DNA of 64,000 bases from Fimenecus sp963590415. GTDB lineage: Bacteria; Bacillota; Clostridia; Oscillospirales; Acutalibacteraceae. A model generated the notes under the pieces. The model was not told the DNA's origin, did not search any database, and saw only the letters and a list, made by a program, of their open reading frames with translations. Location of the stretch: contig CAVAPB010000008.1 in NCBI GenBank assembly GCA_963590415.1, positions 1-64,000 on the forward strand, written 5' to 3'. This document shows, piece by piece, positions 33,426 to 43,101 of this stretch; position 1 is the stretch's first letter, and every line of letters starts with the position of its first letter. The position numbers were made by a program, and so were the translations under genes.

Positions 33426-34736
33426 TTGCGAATACTTATTGTATCAAACTCTCCGTGGAGAAATGATAACAGCTTCGGTAATTCGTTCTCAAATATTTTT
33501 GAGGGAATTCCCGATTTGGAAATTGCGAATATTTGTTGTAAATACGGTCATCCCGAAAGTAATTGTATTTCAAGATGTTATCAGATAACCGAAAAATCAT
33601 TGCTTAAAAATCTTATGAAAAAGGGCGCTTCCGGTAAGGAAATTGCGGTAAATGACGCTCCTAAAGAGGATGATTCCGCACAAAGCGGAGAAAAGACCTT
33701 TAATAAAATAAAAAAATATAAGAGTATCCCGATGTTTTGGGCGCAGGCGATGATATGGAAAATCGGTCATTGGTGCTCTCCCGAGCTTGTAGAATTTGTT
33801 GACAGCTTCAAGCCCGATTTGCTTTTTATACCGATTTACTATTCTCACTATCTCCACGATATAAACGAGTTTATACTGAAACGCTTCAATATTCCCGCAT
33901 TTGGCTATGTTTCCGACGATGTCTATACAATGCGGCAGTTTTCACTCTCGCCGTTTTATTGGATTGACAGGCTTATTTTGAGGAAGAAAATGAGAAAAGT
34001 TTTCTCTTGGTGTAAAAAGATATATGTTATCTCGGAAACACAAAAGAGGGAATATACAAAAATTTTCGGAGATAAATTTGAGGTCTTGACTAAGTGCTCG
34101 GACTTTGACGACTCCAAGCGTCCCGAGTTCAAAGCTCCGGGCGATACTCTTAAAATGATATATGCCGGCAATGTAAGCCGCGGCAGATATAAAATCCTGT
34201 CTGAGCTTGCAAAGTCGGTTGAGGCTCTCAACGCCGACGGCAAAAAGTTCACGCTTGACATCTACACCTCTACTCCGCTTTCCGATAAGCAAAAGGCAAG
34301 GCTTAGCATTAACGGCTGCTGCGCTTTACATCCGCCCGTGAGCTATGGCGAAATACGCAAGCTTCAGGCTCAGGCGGATATATTGGTTCACGCAGAAGCT
34401 TTTGATTTGAAAGAAAGACTTGCAACACATCAATCGTTTTCAACAAAAATTGTCGATTATCTTGCAACCAATCGTTGTATTCTTGCGATAGGCGACAAGA
34501 ACTGTGCCTCAATAGATTATTTTGTCCGCAATTCCTGCGGTGCGGTTGCCCTTTCAAAGAATGAGATTTCAGAACAGCTTGAAAACCTGTCTGAGGATAA
34601 ATCCCTCTTAAAGGATTATGCCGACAAAGCGTGGGAGTCGGGAAAGAAAAACCATCAGCGCAGCAAAATGCAGACAGCGTTGTATGACGAGATTAAGAAA
34701 ACGGTAGGTAGCAAAGATGAGAGTATTACACATTAA
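33426..34736 (+). CDS. Glycosyltransferase-like protein (GT-B type)
   Basis: This 436-residue protein starts at TTG behind GAGGTG. The N-terminus (MRILIVSNSPWR) and the later IYAGNVSRGRY and QADILVHAEAFD regions suggest a GT-B glycosyltransferase, but the family signatures are weaker than in its neighbours. The middle contains an insertion of about 60 residues rich in Lys and Ser. Its last 20 bases overlap the next glycosyltransferase gene. The donor and acceptor are unknown. Confidence 0.7.
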   Translation: MRILIVSNSPWRNDNSFGNSFSNIFEGIPDLEIANICCKYGHPESNCISRCYQITEKSLLKNLMKKGASGKEIAVNDAPKEDDSAQSGEKTFNKIKKYKSIPMFWAQAMIWKIGHWCSPELVEFVDSFKPDLLFIPIYYSHYLHDINEFILKRFNIPAFGYVSDDVYTMRQFSLSPFYWIDRLILRKKMRKVFSWCKKIYVISETQKREYTKIFGDKFEVLTKCSDFDDSKRPEFKAPGDTLKMIYAGNVSRGRYKILSELAKSVEALNADGKKFTLDIYTSTPLSDKQKARLSINGCCALHPPVSYGEIRKLQAQADILVHAEAFDLKERLATHQSFSTKIVDYLATNRCILAIGDKNCASIDYFVRNSCGAVALSKNEISEQLENLSEDKSLLKDYADKAWESGKKNHQRSKMQTALYDEIKKTVGSKDESITH

Positions 34737-35922
34737 CGCTGTTTACAAAATAGGTTCAACAGGCAGAAGTCTTATGGAGCTTGACGAGGATTTGAACGCA
34801 AACGGCGTTGAGTCCTACTGTGCCTGTTCGAGAACTTACGGCTGCGAAAATGTATATCAAATCGGCAACGAAATGTCGATAAAAACCCATGCCTTAATGT
34901 CAAGACTTACCGGTATGCAAGGCTATTTTTCAAAAGGAAACACAAAAAAACTTATTGATTACATAGACGGTATAGCCCCCGACGTAGTTCATTTGCACAA
35001 TCTCCATGCGAATTACATAAATCTTCCTATGCTGCTTGAATATCTTGCAAAAAAAGATATTGCAACCGTTATAATGCTTCACGACTGCTGGTTTTTCACG
35101 GGCAAATGTATGCATTATACGACCGAGGGCTGTTATAAATGGGAAACGCTTTGTCATGATTGCACCCAGCTTCACGAGGGCAACGACAGTTGGTTTTTTG
35201 ACAGAACAAAAAAGGTACATTCGGACAGGATAAGGCTGTTCAATGCAATTCCGAGACTTGCGATAGTAGGCATTTCGGATTGGGTTACAAATGAATGTCG
35301 GCGCTCCCCGATAGCTAAGAACGCAAAGATAATCAAAAGAGAATATCTTTGGATAGATATGAATAAATTTAAGCCCGTTTCGGCTGAAGAAAAAAAGCGT
35401 GAGATGGGGCTTGAAAATAAATTTGTTATAATCGGCGTGGCTGAGCAATGGGGCGACGCAAAGGGTCTGCCGCAATTTCTCGACCTTGCCGAAAAAATAT
35501 CGGACGACAAGGTAATTCTTCTTGTCGGCAACCCTGCCGAGGGCGTAAAGCTGCCCGACAATATCATTTCAATCGGCAGAACAAACTCACAGGAGGAGCT
35601 TGCGCTTTATTACTCGCTTGCCGATGTTTTTGTTACATTTTCTTATCAGGAAACTTTCGGAAAGGTGTCGGCGGAGGCAATTTCCTGCGGCACACCCGTT
35701 GTTTGTTATAATTCTACCGCCTGTCCCGAATTGGTCGGAGATAACTGCGGAAAAGCGGTCAATATCGACGAAAAGGACGGAATATTCAAGGCAATAAATG
35801 AAATTGCCGCAAACGGCAAAAAGCATTACAGTAATTCGTGCATAAGCTTTGCACATAAAAACTTCTCAAGAGAAAAGATTGCAAAGGAATTTATCAAGCT
35901 TTACGAAGAATTGGTAAAATAA
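34717..35922 (+). CDS. Family 4 glycosyltransferase
   Basis: This 401-residue enzyme has a GT-B layout with HLHNLHANYINL and MLHDCWFFTGKC in the N-terminal half (the latter typical of a WcaC/WbaZ-like subset with Cys and His residues) and YQETFGKVSAEAISCGTPVVCYN in the C-terminal half, the nucleotide-sugar site. It overlaps the upstream gene by 20 bp, so translation is coupled. Confidence 0.86.
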   Translation: MRVLHINAVYKIGSTGRSLMELDEDLNANGVESYCACSRTYGCENVYQIGNEMSIKTHALMSRLTGMQGYFSKGNTKKLIDYIDGIAPDVVHLHNLHANYINLPMLLEYLAKKDIATVIMLHDCWFFTGKCMHYTTEGCYKWETLCHDCTQLHEGNDSWFFDRTKKVHSDRIRLFNAIPRLAIVGISDWVTNECRRSPIAKNAKIIKREYLWIDMNKFKPVSAEEKKREMGLENKFVIIGVAEQWGDAKGLPQFLDLAEKISDDKVILLVGNPAEGVKLPDNIISIGRTNSQEELALYYSLADVFVTFSYQETFGKVSAEAISCGTPVVCYNSTACPELVGDNCGKAVNIDEKDGIFKAINEIAANGKKHYSNSCISFAHKNFSREKIAKEFIKLYEELVK

Positions 35923-35931
35923 AGGGATAAT

Positions 35932-36984
35932 ATGAATATTTATGTCGCAAATATACTTGTCACGCTGGTATGGGGTCTTATGCTTCTTCTGATTAAGCCG
36001 ACGCCTAACAAAAGGAGGGCTTTTATCGGCTTGACCACGGTTCAGTGGATACTTATATCGGGACTTCGAGGAATGAGCGTCAGCCCCGATATGTATTCCT
36101 ATAAATTAAGATATCAGACATCAATGCATACATCGTGGAAGCAGGTATTCAGAGCGTTTTATGATGTTTATGTAAACGAAGAGGGAAAGGACCCGGGTTA
36201 TACTCTTTTTGAAAAGGTAACGCAGATTTTTGTAAAAGATTATCAGGCTTATCTTTTTATCGTTGCGGTAATATTTTTTGTATGTCTTGCAATCTGGATA
36301 TACCGCAATTCACGGCTCCCGTGCTTCAGTTACCTTATATTTTCGGCGTTCCTTTTCGGATTTTACGCAATAACGGGAACCCGTCAGACCATTGCGACGG
36401 CTCTCGTTGTACTCATAGGCTCGGAGTTTATCAAACGCCGAGAGTTTTGGAAATTCCTGCTCGTATGCGCCGTGGCGTTTACGATACATAAGTCGTCTAT
36501 GGTCGCCTTACCGTTCTACTTCATTTCCCAAAAGGAAATTACCGCCAAATATTCTCTTGCGGTGTTCGGTGCGTTCCCGATACTTTTTGTTTTCAGAAAC
36601 CAGTATGTGCAACTGCTCAAATACATTTCGGGATATGATTACGGCGCCTTAGAAAGCTCGGGTGCATACGGCTTTACCCTCGTATATATGGCTGTATGTG
36701 CGGTGGCTATGATACTTATTAAATACATAAAGGCGAATACGGAAAATTACAAAATGTACTATAACGCGCTGTTTATGGGCTCGCTGTTCCTGCCGGCGGT
36801 TTTCGTAAACCCGGCAATGATGCGAGTGGTGCAGTATTTCACGCTTTATTTAATGCTTATGATTCCCGAAATCGTATATGCTATCGAAAAAAAGTACAGG
36901 AATATAGCATATTCGGTAATGGTATTCGTATTGTTCCTTGCGTCGAACGTTTATAATTACAGCTATCAATTTTTCTGGCAATAA
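35932..36984 (+). CDS. EpsG-family polysaccharide polymerase (copy 1)
   Basis: This 350-residue protein has about ten hydrophobic segments and the GTRQTIATALVV and FTIHKSSMVALPFYF motifs of EpsG/Wzy-type polymerases, which join lipid-linked repeat units outside the membrane. The next gene encodes a protein of exactly the same length with extensive similarity along its whole course, so the pair arose by tandem duplication. The RBS is weak (AAAGGGATAAT). Confidence 0.88.
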   Translation: MNIYVANILVTLVWGLMLLLIKPTPNKRRAFIGLTTVQWILISGLRGMSVSPDMYSYKLRYQTSMHTSWKQVFRAFYDVYVNEEGKDPGYTLFEKVTQIFVKDYQAYLFIVAVIFFVCLAIWIYRNSRLPCFSYLIFSAFLFGFYAITGTRQTIATALVVLIGSEFIKRREFWKFLLVCAVAFTIHKSSMVALPFYFISQKEITAKYSLAVFGAFPILFVFRNQYVQLLKYISGYDYGALESSGAYGFTLVYMAVCAVAMILIKYIKANTENYKMYYNALFMGSLFLPAVFVNPAMMRVVQYFTLYLMLMIPEIVYAIEKKYRNIAYSVMVFVLFLASNVYNYSYQFFWQ

Positions 36985-37002
36985 ATTTTTAAGGAATAGT
37001 TT

Positions 37003-38055
37003 ATGAACATATTTTTGGTAAACATCATATTGACGGCTTTGCTCGGCGTAATCTTTTTAACAAGACGGCAGAGCAAAAGAAAAAAGGCGTGGTTTTGCAC
37101 GCTCGTCACTATAAACTGGATACTTGTTTCAGGCCTGCGAGGTATGGATGTCGGAGCGGATACAATTTCGTACCGTAACCGTTTTTATCGCACGCTTAAT
37201 ACTTCATGGCATGATATATTCGGGAACTTTTACCGTGTATATATAAACGATGAGGGCAAGGATGCGGGATACAGCCTTTTTGAGAAAATCGTTCAGATAT
37301 TCGTCAAGGATTATCAGGGATATCTGATTGTCGTTGCGGCGATTTTCTTTATTTGCCTCGGGGTTTGGGTGTACAGGAACTCAAAGCTTCCGTGCTTCAG
37401 TTATCTTATTTTCTCGGCTTTCCTTTTCGGATTTTACGCCGTTACGGGTACACGCCAGACGGTCGCAACGGCGCTTGTGGTGTTTATCGGCTCAGAGCTT
37501 ATAAAAAAGAATAAGTTTTGGAAATTCCTTATGGTTTGCCTTGTGGCGTTTACGATACATAAATCCTCTATCGTGATGATTCCTTTTTATTTTATCGCCA
37601 AAAAGGAAATCACCTCACGATATACCGCCTCGGTGCTTGTGGCGGCTCCGTTGTTGTTTATTTTCCGTGAAAGATATGTTGATTTGCTTCGTTACATTTC
37701 GGGCTATGAATATGACGCAATCGAAAACACGGGCGCATACGGCTTCTTGTTTATGTATGTTGCGGTTACCGTAATAGCGGTTATCCTTTTCAAATATGTA
37801 AAGAAAAACACAAAGAACTACAAAATCTATTACAACGCTCTGTTTATGGGACTTGTGTTTATACCGGCGGTATTCGTAAACCCTACAATAATGCGAGTAG
37901 TACAGTATTTCTCAACATTTTTAATGCTATTGATACCTGAAATGATATATGCGCTTGAAAAGAAATATAGGCGTTTCGGATATTTTGTTATGCTTTTGAT
38001 ACTCTTTGCCGCGTCAAATGTTTACAGTTATCAATACACATTCTTCTGGCAATGA
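37003..38055 (+). CDS. EpsG-family polysaccharide polymerase (copy 2)
   Basis: This 350-residue paralogue of the preceding gene product has identical key blocks such as VYRNSKLPCFSYLIFSAFLF (first residue differing) and GTRQTVATALVV, while loops near residues 50-80 and 200-240 differ. The duplication is not recent, because silent positions differ widely. Two polymerases could use two repeat-unit forms, act as a pair, or give linkage variation. The stop overlaps the ATG of an in-frame start of the next gene by 4 bp. Confidence 0.88.
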   Translation: MNIFLVNIILTALLGVIFLTRRQSKRKKAWFCTLVTINWILVSGLRGMDVGADTISYRNRFYRTLNTSWHDIFGNFYRVYINDEGKDAGYSLFEKIVQIFVKDYQGYLIVVAAIFFICLGVWVYRNSKLPCFSYLIFSAFLFGFYAVTGTRQTVATALVVFIGSELIKKNKFWKFLMVCLVAFTIHKSSIVMIPFYFIAKKEITSRYTASVLVAAPLLFIFRERYVDLLRYISGYEYDAIENTGAYGFLFMYVAVTVIAVILFKYVKKNTKNYKIYYNALFMGLVFIPAVFVNPTIMRVVQYFSTFLMLLIPEMIYALEKKYRRFGYFVMLLILFAASNVYSYQYTFFWQ

Positions 38056-38066
38056 CAGGTGACAAA

Positions 38067-39191
38067 ATGAAAAAAATCTTCTATATTTCATATTACTCTC
38101 CGCCGTCCGCCACGGAAAAGAGAAATGCGGTTTTGTCGGCGGTCAATAAAATGGACTATATATGCGAAAGCCTTGAAAAAAACGGCTGTGAGGTTGAAAT
38201 CGTTTCAGCCTCTCAAGCCCTCGGCAAAAGTTTCTGCAAGGCAAGAAAAGAAAAACTGACCGACGGCACAACGCTTAAACTTTTTTCATCGCTGCCGCAT
38301 ACGAACAAAATCGTTTCGCTTGTGAACAGGGCATATATAAAAACGCAGATGTTCTTCTATATGCTCAAAAACGCAAAGCGTGACAGCACGGTTATCGTCT
38401 ATCATTCACTCGCCTATATGTCGCTTGTGAAATTGCTCAAAAAACTCAAGGGCTTCAGACTGATTATTGAGGCGGAGGAGGTTTACGGCGATGTTATCGG
38501 CAATGCGAAAGCAACCGAAAAGGAATATAACTTTTTCAAAATTGCCGACAGCTTTATTTTCCCGACGGAGCTCTTATCCGAAAAGGTAAACACGGAAAAA
38601 AAGCCCGAGGCGGTAATTTACGGCACTTATCATATTGCAAAGAATATGTCGAAGCTCTTTGCTGACGGTAAAATCCACTGCGTCTTTTCGGGCGTGCTGG
38701 AGCCGAGAAAGGGCGTCGATACGGCTGTTGCAGCAGCGGAGTACCTCACGGGAGATTATCATATACATATAATAGGCTTCGGCAGAGACGAATATATTGA
38801 CAGGATAAACAATTTGATTTCCGAGGTTTCCGAAAAGACCGAATGTACCGTTACATTTGACGGTGAAAAGATCGGAGACGAATATCTGCAATTTCTTCAA
38901 AGCTGCCAAATAGGCTTTGTAACCCAAAATTCCGAAGCGGCATACAACGGAACATCGTTCCCGTCAAAGACTCTTTCCTATCTTTCAAACGGATTGCGAG
39001 TCGTGTCGGTTCGCATAAAGGCTATTGAGACCTCAAAGGTTGCAGATTTGATGTATTTCTATGACGGCGACGACCCCGAGGATGTCGCAAACGCTGTAAA
39101 GTCAATTAACTTTACAGATGATTATGACAGCCGCCGGGAGGTTGAAAAGCTCAATCATGAATTCTCGGATGAAATATCATTGCTTATATAG
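38067..39191 (+). CDS. Glycosyltransferase-like protein (GT-B type)
   Basis: This 374-residue protein starts at ATG 38067 behind AGGTGA; an ATG at 38052 overlaps the EpsG stop but has no RBS. ISYYSPPS at the N-terminus, FSGVLEPRKGVDTAVAAAEYL in the middle and the FPSKTLSYLSNGLRVVS region near the C-terminus fit a GT4-like enzyme, with the last block replacing the usual E-x7-E site. The sugar transferred is unknown. Confidence 0.77.
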   Translation: MKKIFYISYYSPPSATEKRNAVLSAVNKMDYICESLEKNGCEVEIVSASQALGKSFCKARKEKLTDGTTLKLFSSLPHTNKIVSLVNRAYIKTQMFFYMLKNAKRDSTVIVYHSLAYMSLVKLLKKLKGFRLIIEAEEVYGDVIGNAKATEKEYNFFKIADSFIFPTELLSEKVNTEKKPEAVIYGTYHIAKNMSKLFADGKIHCVFSGVLEPRKGVDTAVAAAEYLTGDYHIHIIGFGRDEYIDRINNLISEVSEKTECTVTFDGEKIGDEYLQFLQSCQIGFVTQNSEAAYNGTSFPSKTLSYLSNGLRVVSVRIKAIETSKVADLMYFYDGDDPEDVANAVKSINFTDDYDSRREVEKLNHEFSDEISLLI

Positions 39192-39215
39192 TGCATAAGA
39201 CAGGAGGACCGAAAA

Positions 39216-39890
39216 GTGAGGATAATAGGATTTATAAAAAACTATATTAAGACTCAGAAGCTTGCAAAAAGCCATAACTCGGTTATTGATAAGCGTGCGA
39301 AAACCAACAATTTAATTTTGGAAGTTGACGGGAAAAACAGAATTTCCGCATACACACATATTTTTAATGTGATATTGGGTAAGTACTCATATATCGGTCA
39401 AGGGTCAGTGCTTTCAAATGCTGAAATAGGACGGTATTGTTCCGTTTCGGAAAATGTTAAATTGGTTGCCGGTAGACATCCGTCATCAGAATATGTCAGC
39501 ACCCATCCGATTTTTTATTCTGAGAGATATTCGAATGCGTTTGGGAAAACTGATTTTGAGGAGTATCATTATACCGATAAGGCTAAAAATATGATGCTGA
39601 AAATCGGAAATGATGTTTGGATAGGCGCAAATGCTTCAATTTTAGACGGTGTAACAATCGGAGACGGTGCAATTGTTGCGGCAGGAGCGGTTGTTACAAA
39701 GGATGTTCCGCCTTATGCTGTTGTGGGGGGGGTACCGGCTAAAATTATTAAATACAGATTTAATGAAGAAGAAATAGCTTTTTTACAGCAGTTGAAGTGG
39801 TGGGAAAAGGACGAAAAGTGGCTGACAGAATACGGAAAGTATTTTAATGATGTCGAATTGCTTAAAAATATATTGAATAAACAAAAATGA
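39216..39890 (+). CDS. CatB-type hexapeptide O-acetyltransferase
   Basis: This 224-residue protein starts at GTG behind AGGAGG. Isoleucine-led hexapeptide repeats (IGQGSVLSNAEIGRYCSVS, then IGNDVWIGANASILDGVTIGDG) form a left-handed beta-helix, and the AGRHPSSEYVSTHP region carries the catalytic His of xenobiotic/CatB-like acetyltransferases. It probably O-acetylates a sugar of the repeat unit. It begins an AT-rich stretch unlike the genes before it, suggesting separate acquisition. Confidence 0.85.
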   Translation: MRIIGFIKNYIKTQKLAKSHNSVIDKRAKTNNLILEVDGKNRISAYTHIFNVILGKYSYIGQGSVLSNAEIGRYCSVSENVKLVAGRHPSSEYVSTHPIFYSERYSNAFGKTDFEEYHYTDKAKNMMLKIGNDVWIGANASILDGVTIGDGAIVAAGAVVTKDVPPYAVVGGVPAKIIKYRFNEEEIAFLQQLKWWEKDEKWLTEYGKYFNDVELLKNILNKQK

Positions 39891-39947
39891 TTGAAAGGCT
39901 CGGTCGAAATTTGATAAAAGCATTTTTAGTTGAACAGGAGAATAACA

Positions 39948-40514
39948 ATGAGTGTTTTTATGTTGATTGAAAGAGTAAGAAACAAGATTAAATATCAATA
40001 CAGAAAGCGGATATTCAAAGAGAAAACAAAATGTAAGCATAATGATTTTTCAATTGTAGGCGATATAACTTTGATTAACAGCAATGTTAAAATCGGTCGC
40101 AATGTTACAATATATCCGGATGTAATGTTTTTTGGCGATGGTTTGATAAATATAGGGGATAATTCGCAAATCGGAAACGGAACAATTATTTATTCTTCGA
40201 AAGACGGCGGTGTAACAATAGGCAACGATACTTTGATTGCAGCTCAGTGTTATATTATTGATACGGATCACGGAATAGGTGCAGATGAGCTTATTCGATG
40301 CCAGCATAATACTGTTGCACCGATTGCAATCGGCAATGATTGCTGGATAGCAGCGGGCTGTAAAGTGTTAAAAGGCTCACATATTAAAGACGGAGCGGTT
40401 ATCGGTGCTTTAAGCTTGGTAAAGGGCGAGATTCCAGAAAATGCCGTTGCTTACGGAATACCGGCAAAGGTTAAAAAATATCGCCAAAGTAATTCAGCCA
40501 CAGGAGTGAAATAA
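39948..40514 (+). CDS. WcaF/Maa-type hexapeptide acetyltransferase
   Basis: This 188-residue protein starts at ATG 39948 behind CAGGAG. Repeated I-G-x4 hexapeptides run from about residue 50 to 165, with the DTDHG segment carrying the likely catalytic His and the NDCWIAAGCKVLKG block near the end. It is a sugar O-acetyltransferase by family. It is AT-rich like its neighbour. Two acetyltransferases in a row suggest two acetylated positions or different acceptors. Confidence 0.84.
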   Translation: MSVFMLIERVRNKIKYQYRKRIFKEKTKCKHNDFSIVGDITLINSNVKIGRNVTIYPDVMFFGDGLINIGDNSQIGNGTIIYSSKDGGVTIGNDTLIAAQCYIIDTDHGIGADELIRCQHNTVAPIAIGNDCWIAAGCKVLKGSHIKDGAVIGALSLVKGEIPENAVAYGIPAKVKKYRQSNSATGVK

Positions 40515-40515
40515 T

Positions 40516-42060
40516 TTGAACAGAAAAATCGGAGTTATCTACTCCTATGCGTTTATGTTTGTCGAGGTGTTTTCGGCAATGCTGTTTACACCGTTTCTTA
40601 TTCGCTCTTTAGGGACTTCGGAATACGGCGTGTATCAGTTGGCATCATCCATAACAACATATTTGATGTTGTTGGATTTGGGAATAGGAACCGCAGTAAT
40701 TCGGTATATTGCAAAATATCGTGCAACAAATGACAAAAAAAAGCAAGAAGAATTTCTTGGTATAGCAACCGTTTTTTATGCGATTATTGCCATAGTTGGT
40801 TTGATAATAGGTGCTGTCTTATTTATCATCTTCCCCGAAGTATTTGCAAAGGGTTTATCTGAGACTGAAATATCTATCGGACGAAAGTTGCTGTTCGTGA
40901 ATGTCCTTTCCACTGCATGTTCTTTGGCAGGTACGGGTTACTCTGCTGCGATTACGGCATATGAGCGTTTTTCGTTTAGTAAGGGAAAAAACATAATTTT
41001 TGTTATTGTCCGAATTTTTGTGTTAATTCTTGCGCTGAAGTTCGGGGCAAAAAGTTTAGGCGTTGTTACGGTTTATTTGGTATTTAATATTATTTCAAGG
41101 ATTATTGACGTGTTTTATGTATCCAAAAAATTGGATGTTCATATAAAATTTGTAAAGATTGACAAAATGTTTATTAAAGAAACCGTTTCCTTTTCTGCCT
41201 TTGTTACCTTGCAGATGATTGCAACGCAAATCAATTCCATGACGGATTCTGTGCTTTTGGGTATACTGGCGAAGGATGCCTCTTTTATTATAGCCGTCTA
41301 CGGTGTAGGCATTCAGATTGTGAACTATTTTAAAACCATTGGAAGTCATGTAAACGGCGTTTTAATGGCGGGCGTCGTCCGTTTGGTGGAAAGCGGCGCC
41401 AATGCAAAAGCCTTGCAGGATGAAATGGTGCGTATCGGCAGAATAATTTTTATGATGCTCGGTATGGTTTTTGCCGTGTTTATTGCAAACGGTAAACATT
41501 TTATGATATTATGGGCGGGAGAGGACTACACAAAGTCATATTATGTTGCGGTTGCCATTATGGCGCCGACAATGTTTACGCTTATACAAAATATCGGCAA
41601 TCAAATTCTTTGGGCAATGAACAGACATAAGGGGCAGGCGATAGTCCAGATCGTGTCCGCCCTTATAAACATTGTCTTAACCGCCGTTTTGATAACGTGG
41701 AAGCCTCTTGAGGGTGCGGTCATAGGCTCTGTAATCGCTTTGACGGTGAGCGATGTCGTCTGTATGAATATAATATTCAAAAAGGAAATCGGAATAAATC
41801 TTACCGAGTATTACATAGGGCTTTTTAAGGGCATTCTGCCGTCACTTCTTATTTGCTTTGTAAGTGCAAAGCTGTTTACGCTTGTCGGACTTTCACAGCA
41901 CGGCTGGCTCGGTTTTATAATAAATTGCGTGGTTGCCGTTGCGATTTACGGTATATGCATGCTTGCGTTTGGTATGAACAAATCGGAAAAAAATCTTGTT
42001 TTCGGTTTCTTTAATAAATTATTAAGAAAAACAAATCTTGTAAAGGATAAAGGAGAATAA
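40516..42060 (+). CDS. Wzx-type lipid-linked oligosaccharide flippase
   Basis: This 514-residue membrane protein has 12-14 hydrophobic helices and the start of MATE/MOP-type polysaccharide flippases (YSYAFMFVEVFSAMLFTPFLIRSLG is divided by the first helix). It moves undecaprenyl-linked repeat units across the membrane to the EpsG polymerases. It starts at TTG behind GGAGTG, one base after the previous stop. The first two thirds are AT-rich; the last third (from about 41.6 kb) returns to the base use of the host, suggesting a recombination join inside the gene. Confidence 0.88.
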   Translation: MNRKIGVIYSYAFMFVEVFSAMLFTPFLIRSLGTSEYGVYQLASSITTYLMLLDLGIGTAVIRYIAKYRATNDKKKQEEFLGIATVFYAIIAIVGLIIGAVLFIIFPEVFAKGLSETEISIGRKLLFVNVLSTACSLAGTGYSAAITAYERFSFSKGKNIIFVIVRIFVLILALKFGAKSLGVVTVYLVFNIISRIIDVFYVSKKLDVHIKFVKIDKMFIKETVSFSAFVTLQMIATQINSMTDSVLLGILAKDASFIIAVYGVGIQIVNYFKTIGSHVNGVLMAGVVRLVESGANAKALQDEMVRIGRIIFMMLGMVFAVFIANGKHFMILWAGEDYTKSYYVAVAIMAPTMFTLIQNIGNQILWAMNRHKGQAIVQIVSALINIVLTAVLITWKPLEGAVIGSVIALTVSDVVCMNIIFKKEIGINLTEYYIGLFKGILPSLLICFVSAKLFTLVGLSQHGWLGFIINCVVAVAIYGICMLAFGMNKSEKNLVFGFFNKLLRKTNLVKDKGE

Positions 42061-42066
42061 AGGGTT

Positions 42067-43101
42067 ATGTCATTATTCAACGGAAAAACACTTATGATCA
42101 CAGGCGGTACGGGCTCATTCGGAAACACCGTATTGCGTCGCTTTTTGCAGACGGATATCGGAGAAATCCGCATTTTTTCGAGAGACGAGAAAAAGCAGGA
42201 CGATATGCGCCATGAATTTCAGCAGACAATGCCAGAGGTTAGCGATAAATTAAAATTCTATATCGGCGATGTAAGAGATATACAGTCTGTCAAGAACGCT
42301 ATGCACGGAGTTGATTATATCTTCCACGCAGCTGCGTTAAAGCAGGTTCCGTCGTGCGAATTCTTCCCCATTGAGGCTGTAAAGACCAATGTTCTCGGAA
42401 CTGATAACGTGCTTACCGCAGCTATTGACGAGGGTGTAAAATGTGTCATCTGCCTTTCAACCGATAAGGCGGCGTACCCCGTAAACGCAATGGGCACTTC
42501 AAAGGCTATGATGGAAAAGGTTGTCGTTGCGAAATCAAGAACGGTAAGCCCCGAAAGGACAAAAATTTGCTGTACACGCTACGGCAACGTTCTCTGCTCA
42601 AGAGGCTCGGTTGTGCCGCTGTGGATTGAGCAAATTCGTTCGGGTAAGCCGATTACCATCACAGAGCCTGCAATGACGCGCTTTGTCATGTCGTTGGAAG
42701 AGGCGGTTGACCTGGTTCTCTTTGCATTTGAACACGGCGAGAGCGGCGATATTTTGGTGCAAAAAGCACCTGCCTGCACAATCGAGGTGCTTGCACAGGC
42801 GGTTAAAGAGCTTTTTGCTCCCGATACGGACATAAGGGTTATCGGAATACGCCACGGCGAGAAAATGTACGAAACTCTCCTTACAAACGAGGAATGTGCA
42901 AACGCTCTCGATATGGGCAATTTCTACCGTGTACCTGCGGACAAGCGCTCCTTGAATTACGATAAGTACTTTAAGGACGGTGACATGGAACGCAATCCGT
43001 TAACCGAATTCAACTCAAACAACACGGAGCTTTGGAACGTAGAACAGGTAAAAGAAAAACTGCTTACACTTACATATATCCAAGAGGAGGTAAAAAAATG
43101 A
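42067..43101 (+). CDS. capE: UDP-GlcNAc 4,6-dehydratase/5-epimerase CapE (FnlA)
   Basis: This 344-residue SDR enzyme starts UDP-N-acetyl-L-fucosamine synthesis from UDP-GlcNAc. ITGGTGSFGNTVLRRFL binds NAD(P), FSRDEKKQDDMRHEF is diagnostic of CapE/FlaA1-type dehydratases, and the catalytic segment has the STDKAAYPVNAMGTSKAMME arrangement. A tail of about 70 residues (EECANALDMGNFYRVPADKR onward) is a CapE/FnlA hallmark; a second copy of it occurs at 44183-44396. capF and capG lie 2-4 kb downstream instead of directly next to it. Confidence 0.9.
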   Translation: MSLFNGKTLMITGGTGSFGNTVLRRFLQTDIGEIRIFSRDEKKQDDMRHEFQQTMPEVSDKLKFYIGDVRDIQSVKNAMHGVDYIFHAAALKQVPSCEFFPIEAVKTNVLGTDNVLTAAIDEGVKCVICLSTDKAAYPVNAMGTSKAMMEKVVVAKSRTVSPERTKICCTRYGNVLCSRGSVVPLWIEQIRSGKPITITEPAMTRFVMSLEEAVDLVLFAFEHGESGDILVQKAPACTIEVLAQAVKELFAPDTDIRVIGIRHGEKMYETLLTNEECANALDMGNFYRVPADKRSLNYDKYFKDGDMERNPLTEFNSNNTELWNVEQVKEKLLTLTYIQEEVKK

